Shown piece after piece: positions 1-9,596 of a DNA stretch of 36,363 nucleotides. Numbering within the stretch: position 1 is the first letter of the stretch; each line of letters starts with the position of its first letter. Both the position numbers and the translations under genes were made by a program. Source of the DNA: Bacteroidales bacterium (GTDB taxonomy: Bacteria > Bacteroidota > Bacteroidia > Bacteroidales > UBA10428). Location of the stretch: assembly GCA_016926205.1 (NCBI GenBank), contig JAFGPB010000048.1, positions 1 to 36,363 on the forward strand, written 5' to 3'. The notes below the pieces were generated by a model. The model did not search any database. It saw only the letters and a program-made list of their open reading frames with translations, and was not told the DNA's origin.

Positions 1-79
1 ATAAAGGATTTTAGTATTTAGAAAGAATGCTTTTCAATAGGTAATTTTAACAATTTTTAATGATTCTAAATATAAATAA

Positions 80-111
80 TTTGTCAGATGTTTAAAAAAT
101 GTTTAATTTTG
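80..111 (+). promoter_or_regulatory. Bacteroidetes-type promoter (TTTG-N20-TAATTTTG) upstream of ECF sigma gene
   Basis: TTTG at 80-83 and TAATTTTG at 104-111 match the -33 TTTG / -7 TAnnTTTG consensus; lies just upstream of the ATG at 134. Confidence 0.5.
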
Positions 112-133
112 ATAAACAAAAATTTGAACCATC

Positions 134-643
134 ATGACAGCAATCGAATTCAATTACCAGTTGACAGGCCTCAGCGAAAACCTGAAAAGGTTTGCCTTAA
201 GCCTGACCTCAAATCATGAGGATGCTTCAGATTTACTTCAGGAAACCTTTCTAAAGGCAATATCATACCGTGATAAGTTCGCCGACGACACAAATTTAAA
301 AGCCTGGACCTTTACGATTATGAAAAACACATTCATCAATAATTACAGAAGAATCATGAAATCAAACACTACTTTTGATCATACGGACGACCTGTATTAT
401 TTGAACCTGAACCGGGAGTCCAGAATGAGTCATCCTGATTCCTCTGTAACAGAAAGGGAAATCAGAGCGCATATCGAAAACCTGGAGGATGATTTTAAAA
501 TTCCCTTTGAAATGCATCTTCAGGGATTCAAGTACAAGGAAATATCGAAAAAGCTGGGTTTAAAGCTGGGGACCGTAAAAAGCAGAATTTTTTTCACCAG
601 AAAGAAACTGGCTGATTCACTGGGAAAAGACTATAATGAATGA
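134..643 (+). CDS. ECF-type sigma-70 family RNA polymerase sigma factor
   Basis: Region 2 (HEDASDLLQETFLKA...KAWTFTIMKNTFINNYRR) and region 4 HTH (FKYKEISKKLGLKLGTVKSRIFFTRKKL). Confidence 0.93.
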   Translation: MTAIEFNYQLTGLSENLKRFALSLTSNHEDASDLLQETFLKAISYRDKFADDTNLKAWTFTIMKNTFINNYRRIMKSNTTFDHTDDLYYLNLNRESRMSHPDSSVTEREIRAHIENLEDDFKIPFEMHLQGFKYKEISKKLGLKLGTVKSRIFFTRKKLADSLGKDYNE

Positions 644-720
644 TCCTGATACGGATACGCTCAAAACTGCGATTAAGCATTTATTTTTGGGTTTGGTTAG
701 ATTAGGTTGTGTGAATTTAA

Positions 721-747
721 GCGCGGGCTGACAGCCCGCGTTTTTTT
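721..747 (+). terminator. Rho-independent terminator after sigma factor gene
   Basis: CGCGGGCT-GAC-AGCCCGCG hairpin followed by TTTTTTT. Confidence 0.9.
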
Positions 748-808
748 GCATGAACAAGTCAACCATATTTATTACTTTTGCATCACTCAAATCTATTAAT
801 TCAGTCAG

Positions 809-1975
809 ATGAAGAATTCTTCCAGATACATGCAAAGGGGCGTGTCATCAAAAAAGGAAGATGTACACAAAGCCATACAGGATGTTGACAAGGGTTTGTA
901 TCCCGACGCTTTCTGCAGGATTCTGCCTGATATATTGGGCAACGACAGGGATTATTGCAACATTATGCATGCCGATGGTGCCGGTACCAAGTCCTCCCTT
1001 GCTTATATATACTGGAAAGAGACGGGAGACCTGAATGTATGGAAAGGAATTGCCCAGGATGCACTGATCATGAATATCGATGACCTGATCTGTGTGGGCG
1101 CTGTTGACAATATTCTGATATCGTCCACCATTGGCAGGAACAAGCTTAAGATTACCGGTGATGTTCTTATGAATATCCTGAAGGGTTTTGACGAGGTTGT
1201 ACAGGAACTCGGAAGATGGGGCATTCATGTTTATCTTACCGGAGGGGAAACTGCTGATGTAGGCGACCTGGTGCGGACGGTCATCGTTGATGCAACAGTT
1301 GTCTGTCGCATGAAAAGAGCAGATTTGGTGCTTAACCGCATTCAGGAGGGTAACGTGATCATCGGTCTGTCATCCAGCGGAAAATCGATATACGAAAACG
1401 GTTATAACAGCGGTATCGGGAGCAATGGTCTTACTTCAGCACGTCATGATGTTTTTCAGAATTACCTGGCCGGAAAATATCCGGAATCCTATGATGACAT
1501 GATCCCCAATTCCTTGATTTATACCGGTCAATACGATCTGACGCAAATGATTGAAGAACTCGGTATGGATGCAGGCAGTCTGGTACTGTCGCCTACTCGG
1601 ACCTATGCACCTGTTGTAAAGCGTGTACTGGAACAATTCCATCCTCAAATTTACGGTATGATTCACTGCACCGGCGGAGGCCAGACCAAAGTCCTGAATT
1701 ATGTGAATAACCTGCATATTATTAAGGATAACCTTTTCCCTGTTCCTCCGCTCTTCAGCATGATCAGGGAATCTTCAGCTACGGAATGGAATGAAATGTT
1801 CGAAGTATATAATATGGGACACAGGTTTGAAATCTACACAGAAGATGCAATCGCAGAGGATATCATTAAAATTGCTTCAGATTTTCATATTAATGCCAGG
1901 ATCGTTGGAAGGGTTGAAAAATATTCAGGCAGGAGACTGACCATTTCTGGACAGTTTGGCACCTGCAGTTATTAA
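809..1975 (+). CDS. purM: Phosphoribosylformylglycinamidine cyclo-ligase (AIR synthase)
   Basis: AIR synthase-like sequence: DAFCRILPDI, MHADGAGTKSSLAYIYWKETGD, LTGGETADVGDLVRT, MIHCTGGGQTK. Confidence 0.88.
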   Translation: MKNSSRYMQRGVSSKKEDVHKAIQDVDKGLYPDAFCRILPDILGNDRDYCNIMHADGAGTKSSLAYIYWKETGDLNVWKGIAQDALIMNIDDLICVGAVDNILISSTIGRNKLKITGDVLMNILKGFDEVVQELGRWGIHVYLTGGETADVGDLVRTVIVDATVVCRMKRADLVLNRIQEGNVIIGLSSSGKSIYENGYNSGIGSNGLTSARHDVFQNYLAGKYPESYDDMIPNSLIYTGQYDLTQMIEELGMDAGSLVLSPTRTYAPVVKRVLEQFHPQIYGMIHCTGGGQTKVLNYVNNLHIIKDNLFPVPPLFSMIRESSATEWNEMFEVYNMGHRFEIYTEDAIAEDIIKIASDFHINARIVGRVEKYSGRRLTISGQFGTCSY

Positions 1976-2002
1976 TTTCCAAAACGGCAAATTGGTTTAT
2001 TG

Positions 2003-3091
2003 ATGAGCAGAAATCTGATTATACAGAAACTTGAGGGGGTGAGGTCCAGGTTTGAGGAAGTGGGCAGACAGCTTACATTGCCGGATGTCATGAACGATAT
2101 GAAGAAATATATCAAACTGAACAAGGAATACAAGGAACTCCGGCCTGTAATTGGTGCTTATCAGGCATATAGGAATACCCTTAGCAATATAGAATCTGCG
2201 CGAGAAATCCTCTCAACGGAAAAAGATGAGGAAATGATTGAAATGGCGAAGGAAGAGCTGGACGCATTGCTTGAAAAAATTGGTCCGATGGAGGAAAAAC
2301 TGAAAATTCTGTTATTGCCTGCCGATCCTCAGGACAGCAAAAATGCAATTCTTGAGATCCGTGCGGGAACTGGTGGCGATGAAGCCAGCATTTTCGCCGG
2401 CGATCTGTTCCGCATGTATACAAAATTCTGCGAGCAGAAAGGTTGGAAAATCGATATTACGAATTATACAGAAGGCACAGCCGGAGGATATAAGGAAATT
2501 ATTGTCAATGTTAAGGGGGAAGGAGTGTACGGAGTTTTAAAGTATGAATCGGGTGTCCACCGTGTACAACGTGTCCCTCAGACTGAGACCCAGGGAAGGA
2601 TTCATACTTCTGCTGCGTCTGTTGTCGTTCTTCCCGAGGCTGAGGAATTTGACGTGGAAATCAGGCAGGAGGATGTTCGCATCGACCGTTTCTGTTCATC
2701 CGGTCCGGGCGGACAATCCGTAAACACAACCTATTCGGCTGTGAGACTGACCCATATCCCTACGGGACTGGTCGTATCATGCCAGGATCAGAAATCCCAG
2801 CTCAAGAACCTTGAAAAGGCCATGTCTGAATTGCGGACCAGATTATATAGCATTGAATATCAAAAACATATTAACCAGATCGCTGGGCAGCGTAAAACTA
2901 TGGTTTCCACGGGTGACCGTTCAGCCAAAATTCGGACATATAACTATCCTCAGGGAAGGGTAACGGATCACCGTATTAATCTTACTTTATACAATCTTCC
3001 AAATGTGCTGGACGGCAATATTGATGAATTGATACACCATCTGCAAATGGCGGAGAATGCAGAGCGTTTGAAAGTCAGTGCGTTTGCATAA
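2003..3091 (+). CDS. prfA: Peptide chain release factor 1
   Basis: [64 protein letters not shown] (GGQ motif). The track starts at a TTG at 2000; the ATG at 2003 is preferred. Confidence 0.96.
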   Translation: MSRNLIIQKLEGVRSRFEEVGRQLTLPDVMNDMKKYIKLNKEYKELRPVIGAYQAYRNTLSNIESAREILSTEKDEEMIEMAKEELDALLEKIGPMEEKLKILLLPADPQDSKNAILEIRAGTGGDEASIFAGDLFRMYTKFCEQKGWKIDITNYTEGTAGGYKEIIVNVKGEGVYGVLKYESGVHRVQRVPQTETQGRIHTSAASVVVLPEAEEFDVEIRQEDVRIDRFCSSGPGGQSVNTTYSAVRLTHIPTGLVVSCQDQKSQLKNLEKAMSELRTRLYSIEYQKHINQIAGQRKTMVSTGDRSAKIRTYNYPQGRVTDHRINLTLYNLPNVLDGNIDELIHHLQMAENAERLKVSAFA

Positions 3092-3107
3092 ACAGGAAAA
3101 CGGGACC

Positions 3108-3938
3108 ATGACTTCTGAACAACTTTTTGAACAGATCAGGCTTAAGAAAAGCTTTCTGTGTATCGGACTCGATCCAGATCCTGAAAAGTTGCCTGCACAT
3201 TTCAGGAATCTGGAAAATCCGTTTTTTGAATTCAACCGGGAGATCATTGACCGTACACATGATCTGGTTATTGCATACAAACCCAATACTGCATTTTATG
3301 AAAGTCTTGGTTCCGAAGGCTGGGATCAGCTGGAACAGACGGTTGGATATATCAGGCAAAATCATCCGGAGGTCTTTATCATAGCAGACGCCAAACGGTG
3401 TGATATTGGAAACACGGCTGCCAGATATGCCGAAGCTTTTTTTAAAAGGATGGATTGTGATGCAATAACGGTCTCCCCATACATGGGGGCAGATTCTGTG
3501 GAGCCATACCTTCGTTATCCGGGAAAGTGGATCGTTTTGCTTGCCCTGACTTCGAATCCGGGAGCTGACGATTTTCAGATGATCAGCGGGAAAGAACATG
3601 ACAGGTTTTTTGAAACGGTATTAAAGAAATCAAAATCCTGGGGCAATCCCGACAATGTAATATATGTTATCGGGGCTACCAGGGCAGGTATGCTTATAAA
3701 AGTACGGGAGATTGTCCCGGAACATTTCCTGCTGATCCCGGGGGTTGGTGTGCAGGGCGGGGATCTGAACGAAGTAGCGGGATATGGTCTGACCAATCGT
3801 TGCGGACTCATTGTAAATGTTTCACGATCAATTCTCTATGCTGATCCAACTGACAACTTTGCCAGTGCAGCCCGTGTCAGGGCCATAGCATTGCAGCAAA
3901 AAATGGAAAACATTTTAAAAGAAAATAATCTTATGTAA
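3108..3938 (+). CDS. pyrF: Orotidine 5'-phosphate decarboxylase
   Basis: FLCIGLDPDPEKLP, IADAKRCDIGNTAARYAEAFF (catalytic DxKxxD-like), LIPGVGVQGGDL. ATG at 3108 preferred over 3078. Confidence 0.95.
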   Translation: MTSEQLFEQIRLKKSFLCIGLDPDPEKLPAHFRNLENPFFEFNREIIDRTHDLVIAYKPNTAFYESLGSEGWDQLEQTVGYIRQNHPEVFIIADAKRCDIGNTAARYAEAFFKRMDCDAITVSPYMGADSVEPYLRYPGKWIVLLALTSNPGADDFQMISGKEHDRFFETVLKKSKSWGNPDNVIYVIGATRAGMLIKVREIVPEHFLLIPGVGVQGGDLNEVAGYGLTNRCGLIVNVSRSILYADPTDNFASAARVRAIALQQKMENILKENNLM

Positions 3939-4071
3939 ATTCCCATGGTTTTGCCGGTATTGTGTCCGGTTTACCGTTATCCGCAAAATAACTGATGACT
4001 CAGATATGCATTATTTGTGATTTTCAGGCGTATCAGACCGGAATCTGTTTGTCAGAAAAACGATTCAGGTC

Positions 4072-5349
4072 ATGAATGAAGCTTTTTTACACTTTGTCTG
4101 GAGATACGGATTGTTCAGGCATCAAAGTATTTTCACGGATCAGGGAGAATCCCTTGAAATTATCAGACCGGGAGAGCTGAATGCGAATGCAGGACCTGAT
4201 TTCATAAATGCACGGATCAGAATTGAGGGTATTCTCTGGGCGGGTAATGTAGAGATCCATATCAGGTCATCCGACTGGTACCGTCATAATCATCATAACA
4301 ATAAAGCATTTGACAATGTGATCCTGCAGGTCGTTTATAAACACGACCGTCCGGCAGTAAACACCAGGCGGGAACACATACCCACTTTAAAACTCAGTTT
4401 CGATGCGCATCTGTATGAAACATACTGTAACCTGATGGGCATGAAAGGATGGGTATCATGCAGGGAAAAGATCCATAGCCTTGACCCTTTCATTTTTAAG
4501 TGCTGGTTGAACACCCTTGTGATCGAGCGGTTGCAGGAAAGAACAGAAAACATATCATTGATGCTTGATCAATATATCAACAATTGGGATGAGGTGTTTT
4601 ACATCCATCTTGCCCGGAGTTTCGGCTTTGGCCTCAACAACATTCCGTTTGAAATGCTTGCAAGATCATTGCCGCTGAAATATATTACCAAACACAGGGA
4701 CAGCTTGTTACAGACTGAGGCTTTGCTTTTCGGTCAGGCAGGGCTTCTTGAAAAGCATGGTGATTTTGATGCATATTATGTCACGCTGAGGGAGGAATAT
4801 GAACACCTCAGAAGAAAATACGGTCTCCAACCGCTTGAAAAACATTTATGGAAATTTTTGCGGGTACGTCCCGTCAATTTCCCCACCATAAGAATAAGTC
4901 AGTTTGCATCAATCATTCACCATTCACCACGCCTTTTCCCAATGATTCTGGAGTGTAAGTCTCTGGAAGCATTTCGCAAGATATTTGAAATCGAAACATC
5001 CCTTTACTGGCAAAGGCATTATATTTTTAACACATTATCGGATCAAAAAATCAAAAAATTGGGGAAGGAGAGCATCAATATATTGATCATCAATACAATA
5101 ATACCTTTTCTGTTCATTTATGGCAGTGTATATCATGATGAAATTCTGAAAAACCGTGCCATTGAACTGCTCGAGAACATGCCTCCTGAGCGGAACCGGA
5201 TCGTAAAATACTGGTCAGGTCTGGGATTGCATGCTTCTTCCGCATTTTACACTCAGGGTTTGCTGCAGCTTGCCAACAGTTATTGCGCTCGCAAACGCTG
5301 CCTGGCCTGTTCAGTTGGCATAAAAATCATAAAATCCGATAACATGTGA
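4072..5349 (+). CDS. DUF2851 family protein
   Basis: MNEAFLHFVWRYGLF...GELNANAGPDFINARIRIEGILWAGNVEIHIRSSDWYRHNHHNNKAFDNVILQVVYKHD is typical of this Bacteroidetes family. Confidence 0.85.
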   Translation: MNEAFLHFVWRYGLFRHQSIFTDQGESLEIIRPGELNANAGPDFINARIRIEGILWAGNVEIHIRSSDWYRHNHHNNKAFDNVILQVVYKHDRPAVNTRREHIPTLKLSFDAHLYETYCNLMGMKGWVSCREKIHSLDPFIFKCWLNTLVIERLQERTENISLMLDQYINNWDEVFYIHLARSFGFGLNNIPFEMLARSLPLKYITKHRDSLLQTEALLFGQAGLLEKHGDFDAYYVTLREEYEHLRRKYGLQPLEKHLWKFLRVRPVNFPTIRISQFASIIHHSPRLFPMILECKSLEAFRKIFEIETSLYWQRHYIFNTLSDQKIKKLGKESINILIINTIIPFLFIYGSVYHDEILKNRAIELLENMPPERNRIVKYWSGLGLHASSAFYTQGLLQLANSYCARKRCLACSVGIKIIKSDNM

Positions 5350-5355
5350 TTTTTT

Positions 5356-5387
5356 TTTGGAGAATTATGAAATTTGATATATATTTG
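5356..5387 (+). promoter_or_regulatory. Bacteroidetes-type promoter (TTTG-N20-TATATTTG) for the SPFH operon
   Basis: TTTG at 5356-5359 and TATATTTG at 5380-5387, ~33 nt upstream of the ATG at 5421. Confidence 0.6.
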
Positions 5388-5420
5388 ATATCAATATAAT
5401 ATTATTTAAATATCAATCAA

Positions 5421-6275
5421 ATGAAAAACGAAAGAACGGTTACTCCTTACAACGGATACCTTATGTTATCCATCTTTTTGGTGCTTATTCTGGCTGCGAT
5501 TGGTGCAGGGATCTTTAATTCGATAGCGTTGATTATCATTTTTACGGTATTTCTGGTTTTCATACCCGGAGGATTGTTCATTGTGAATCCAAATTCTTCA
5601 AAAGTATTGCTGCTCTTTGGTGCATATAAGGGCAGCGTGAAGCAGAACGGATTTTACTGGATCAACCCGTTTTATAAAAGGATCGGGCTTTCTTTACGGG
5701 CGAGGAATTTTGAAAGCGATAAAATCAAGGTAAACGACAAAATCGGCAATCCCGTGCTTATCAGTGCGATCCTGGTATGGAAAGTCAGCGATACTTATAA
5801 GGCAGCCTTTGAGGTTGACAATTATGAGGACTTTGTGAAAGTTCAGACGGACGCTGCAGTCAGGAAACTTGCCGGCAGCTATCCTTATGATCAGTTTGAG
5901 GATGAAAAGGCTGAGATCACATTGAGTTCCGATTTTGAAAAGGTAAATAGTGACCTTGAAATGGAAATATCTGAACGGCTTGAGATGGCGGGACTTCAGG
6001 TGATAGAAGCCAGGATTGCTTATCTGGCATATGCTCCTGAAATAGCGCAGGCTATGCTGCGAAGGCAGCAGGCGACTGCTACCGTCGCGGCGAGACACAA
6101 AATCGTCGAAGGTGCTGTCGGAATGGTGGAAAGCGCCCTGCAATTGATGTCTGAAAAAGAAATCCTGCAGCTGGATGAAGAAAAGAAGGCGGCCATGGTA
6201 AGCAATCTGCTGGTTGTACTCTGCGGTGAGAGTCAGGTTGAACCGGTTGTCAATACAGGAACATTAACCCATTAA
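5421..6275 (+). CDS. SPFH/Band 7 domain-containing membrane protein
   Basis: N-terminal hydrophobic segments followed by SPFH-like [31 protein letters not shown] and [23 protein letters not shown]. Confidence 0.9.
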   Translation: MKNERTVTPYNGYLMLSIFLVLILAAIGAGIFNSIALIIIFTVFLVFIPGGLFIVNPNSSKVLLLFGAYKGSVKQNGFYWINPFYKRIGLSLRARNFESDKIKVNDKIGNPVLISAILVWKVSDTYKAAFEVDNYEDFVKVQTDAAVRKLAGSYPYDQFEDEKAEITLSSDFEKVNSDLEMEISERLEMAGLQVIEARIAYLAYAPEIAQAMLRRQQATATVAARHKIVEGAVGMVESALQLMSEKEILQLDEEKKAAMVSNLLVVLCGESQVEPVVNTGTLTH

Positions 6276-6280
6276 TGCTT

Positions 6281-6436
6281 ATGACGGAGAAGAAGACATT
6301 TGTGCTGAGAATCAGAACAGATACCATGAAGAAAATTGAAAAATGGGCTGCTGACGAATTCAGAAGCATAAACGGTCAGATTGAATGGATGTTGAACAAA
6401 TGCCTGAAGGATCATGGACGATCCGGTAACCGGTGA
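6281..6436 (+). CDS. Arc family (ribbon-helix-helix) DNA-binding protein, 51 aa, absent from the ORF track
   Basis: Manual translation MTEKKTFVLRIRTDTMKKIEKWAADEFRSINGQIEWMLNKCLKDHGRSGNR*; an in-frame ATG at 6275 overlaps the SPFH stop codon; Arc-like FxLRI...IEKWAADEFRSINGQIEWML. Confidence 0.85.
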   Translation: MTEKKTFVLRIRTDTMKKIEKWAADEFRSINGQIEWMLNKCLKDHGRSGNR

Positions 6437-6568
6437 ATAAAACCGTCAGTAAGACCGGGAAATCGAATAACATTATAAGGAGAAAGTTTTTTCACAAATA
6501 CAATGATATATATAAAAAAAAGAATACTTTTGCAATTCGATTTTTCATGCGATAATGATTTAACAATT

Positions 6569-6838
6569 ATGTATTTGTCACCGGAAAAGAAAAAAGAGAT
6601 TTTTAAAAAACACGGTAAGTCTGAAGCGGATACCGGGACTTCTGAGAGTCAGATAGCATTGTTTACATACAGGATCAACCATCTTACAGAACATTTGAAA
6701 AACAGCAAGAAGGATTTTTCCACACAGCGTGCGTTGCTTAAGATGGTGGGCAAGAGAAGAAGACTTCTGGATTATTTGCGGGAACGCGATATTGAAAGAT
6801 ATCGTTCAATCCTTAAAGAGCTGAATCTTCGAAAATAA
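6569..6838 (+). CDS. rpsO: 30S ribosomal protein S15
   Basis: [75 protein letters not shown] at 6569 preferred to the track start 6503, whose extension contains a promoter-like TACTTTTG (6525-6532). Confidence 0.97.
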   Translation: MYLSPEKKKEIFKKHGKSEADTGTSESQIALFTYRINHLTEHLKNSKKDFSTQRALLKMVGKRRRLLDYLRERDIERYRSILKELNLRK

Positions 6839-6841
6839 AAG

Positions 6842-6868
6842 GGCAATTCCGGAATTGCCTTTTTTTTT
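6842..6868 (+). terminator. Rho-independent terminator between rpsO and pnp
   Basis: Perfect palindrome GGCAATTCCGGAATTGCC followed by a run of T. Confidence 0.8.
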
Positions 6869-6912
6869 ATTACAGGGTTTCACAATCCAAAAATTAAGTA
6901 TTTGTAATCTAT

Positions 6913-9147
6913 TTGTTTATGTTGAAGATATTTGAGAAAAAAATTCAGTTGGAGGACGGCAGGACCATAACCCTTGAGACGGGAAAACTGGCCAGGCAGG
7001 CCAATGGTTCCGTTGTCGTCAGGATGGGCAATACAATGTTGCTGGCCGCAGTTGTATCGGCAAAAGAACCGTTGGAGGACAGCGATTTCATGCCCCTGCA
7101 GGTTGAGTACAGGGAAAAGTTTGCTGCCATAGGCCGGTTTCCCGGCGGATTTCTGAAAAGGGAATCCAGACCCAGTGACTATGAGATACTGATTTCCAGA
7201 CTGATCGACCGGGCATTGCGTCCGTTATTCCCGGAAGATTACCATGCCGAGACGTTTGTCAATGTATTTCTGATCTCGGCGGACAAGGATACTATGCCTG
7301 ATTCACTTGCGGGTCTTGCTGCTTCTGCAGCACTGATGATGTCGGATATTCCCTTTCAAGGTCCGATATCGGAAGTAAGAGTAGGAAGGGTTGAAGGTAA
7401 GTATATCATCAATCCGACTTTCAACGAACTGTTAAGCTCTGATATGGATATCATGGTGGGTGCAACTGCTGAGAACATCATCATGGTTGAGGGTGAAATG
7501 AAAGAGGTTCAGGAAGAGGATATGCTTGAAGCGCTCAAGATCGCTCATGAAGCCATCAAAATACAATGCCGGGCTCAGCTGGATCTGATGAATGCCGCAC
7601 AAAAAGAACAAAAACGCGAATATGTACATGAAGTTCATGATGAGGAACTCAGAAAAAGGATGTCAGAAGAGCTGTATGAGAAAATTTACGGAATTGCCAA
7701 AAATACACCTGCAAAGCAGGAAAGGCATGATGCTCTGGATGGGTTAAAGGAGGAATTTCTTGCTTCCTTTCCTGAGGATATTGAAGTAAATGAAATCCAG
7801 GTCAGCAATTATTTCCATGAGGTGGAAAAGAAGGCAGTCAGAAATCTGATCCTGAATGAGGGACTGAGGCTTGACGGCCGAAAGACAGATGAGATACGGC
7901 CTATATGGTGCGAAGTTGATTACCTGCCAGCAGCTCATGGTTCAGCCTTGTTTACACGCGGTGAAACCCAGGCGCTTGCTTCTGTGACACTGGGCACCAA
8001 ACTGGATGAGAAGGAGATCGATGAAGTACTGATTCAGGGTACGGAAAAATTTGTTTTGCATTATAACTTTCCTCCATTTTCTACGGGTGAGGCAAGACCT
8101 TCCCGGGGAATCAGCCGCCGTGAAGTGGGACACGGGAACCTAGCACTTCGTGCACTAAAAAAGATGATCCCCGAAGACAATGTTTATGCCATCCGCGTTG
8201 TTTCTGATATTCTGGAGTCAAATGGCTCTTCATCCATGGCAACTGTCTGTGCGGGTACCATGGCGCTGATGGATTCAGGAGTCAAGATAAAGAAACCGGT
8301 TTCCGGCATTGCCATGGGATTAATTACCGATGAAAAAACAGGAAAGTATGCAATTTTGTCGGATATACTCGGTGACGAAGACCATCTTGGCGATATGGAT
8401 TTTAAGGTTGCAGGGACAAAAGACGGAATAACAGCTACACAGATGGATATTAAGGTAGAAGGTCTGTCATTTGAGATCATGCAGAAAGCATTGGAACAGG
8501 CCCGTAAAGGCCGGCTTCATATACTTGGGAAAATTGTGGAAGTTATTTCCGAGCCCAGGTCCGATTACAAACCGAACGTGCCAAGGATGGTCCAGATGAC
8601 CATTCCGAGAGAATTCATCGGAGCCGTGATTGGTCCCGGAGGCAGAGTCATCCAGGATATTCAGGCCAAAACAGGAGCAGTGATTGTGATTGAAGAAATT
8701 GACAGTATGGGTGTGATCAATGTTTCTGCAGTGGATAAGTCTTCCATCGATGCTGCTCTGGAAAGGATTAACAGCATTGTTGAACAGCCAGAGGCCGGGA
8801 AAGTATACAAAGGTACCGTCAAAAGCATTACAAGTTTTGGCGCCTTTGTTGAGATCCTGCCGGGAAAACAAGGTTTGTTGCACATTTCCGAACTTGAATG
8901 GCAGCGCGTGAACAATGTGCAGGACGTCCTTTCAGAAGGAGATGTTATCGAAGTCAAGCTGATGGAAATCGACGTGAAAAACGGGAAACTAAGCCTTTCA
9001 CGTAAAGCGCTTCTGCCTGTTCCGGAGGGTTATCAGCCTCCTTCACGTACACATGGTCCAAGAAGCAGGGATCATCGATCCCAGCGTGATAACAGGGATT
9101 CGAGAAATTTCAGGGACAAAAAAGACCGCCGGGACTCAAATCGATGA
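6913..9147 (+). CDS. pnp: Polyribonucleotide nucleotidyltransferase (PNPase)
   Basis: Two RNase PH domains, KH ([32 protein letters not shown]), S1 ([33 protein letters not shown]); follows rpsO as is common. Confidence 0.98.
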   Translation: MFMLKIFEKKIQLEDGRTITLETGKLARQANGSVVVRMGNTMLLAAVVSAKEPLEDSDFMPLQVEYREKFAAIGRFPGGFLKRESRPSDYEILISRLIDRALRPLFPEDYHAETFVNVFLISADKDTMPDSLAGLAASAALMMSDIPFQGPISEVRVGRVEGKYIINPTFNELLSSDMDIMVGATAENIIMVEGEMKEVQEEDMLEALKIAHEAIKIQCRAQLDLMNAAQKEQKREYVHEVHDEELRKRMSEELYEKIYGIAKNTPAKQERHDALDGLKEEFLASFPEDIEVNEIQVSNYFHEVEKKAVRNLILNEGLRLDGRKTDEIRPIWCEVDYLPAAHGSALFTRGETQALASVTLGTKLDEKEIDEVLIQGTEKFVLHYNFPPFSTGEARPSRGISRREVGHGNLALRALKKMIPEDNVYAIRVVSDILESNGSSSMATVCAGTMALMDSGVKIKKPVSGIAMGLITDEKTGKYAILSDILGDEDHLGDMDFKVAGTKDGITATQMDIKVEGLSFEIMQKALEQARKGRLHILGKIVEVISEPRSDYKPNVPRMVQMTIPREFIGAVIGPGGRVIQDIQAKTGAVIVIEEIDSMGVINVSAVDKSSIDAALERINSIVEQPEAGKVYKGTVKSITSFGAFVEILPGKQGLLHISELEWQRVNNVQDVLSEGDVIEVKLMEIDVKNGKLSLSRKALLPVPEGYQPPSRTHGPRSRDHRSQRDNRDSRNFRDKKDRRDSNR

Positions 9148-9596
9148 GTTGCCGGATTCTTTCCATCATATCGAAATTCTGAAATCATTTCTTTGTCAGT
9201 TGGAAACCAGATAACTTTGTCTGTCAAACCGGGAATTCAGGTACCTGGAATGCATGAATCCGGAAATTCAGGTATTCCGTCAACAGCATAGAGCCTTTAT
9301 GCATAAATCAATTGTCTGGCAATTAATTAAACGTTATTAACCAGGTGGCACTACCTTTTAAATTTTATGAAATTTGTTAGATTCATTACAATGGTATAAA
9401 ATTTGTATGTTCTAATGTTCAATAATAATTTGATGGTCTTGATTCCGGACAGGTTCATTATTTTTATTATTTTTGAAAGAAAATGAAAACCAGCTCCATA
9501 TTTTTTTTTATTTCTCAAAAACATTTGTAAGTTTGTATGTACCATTATATTACATAGCTCCTATTTTAAGTTAATAAAACAAATAATTTTAGCATT

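Noticed and set aside
9351-9545. 64-aa minus-strand ORF in the pnp/TPR gap
   Set aside because: AT-rich, low-complexity translation with no recognisable motif.
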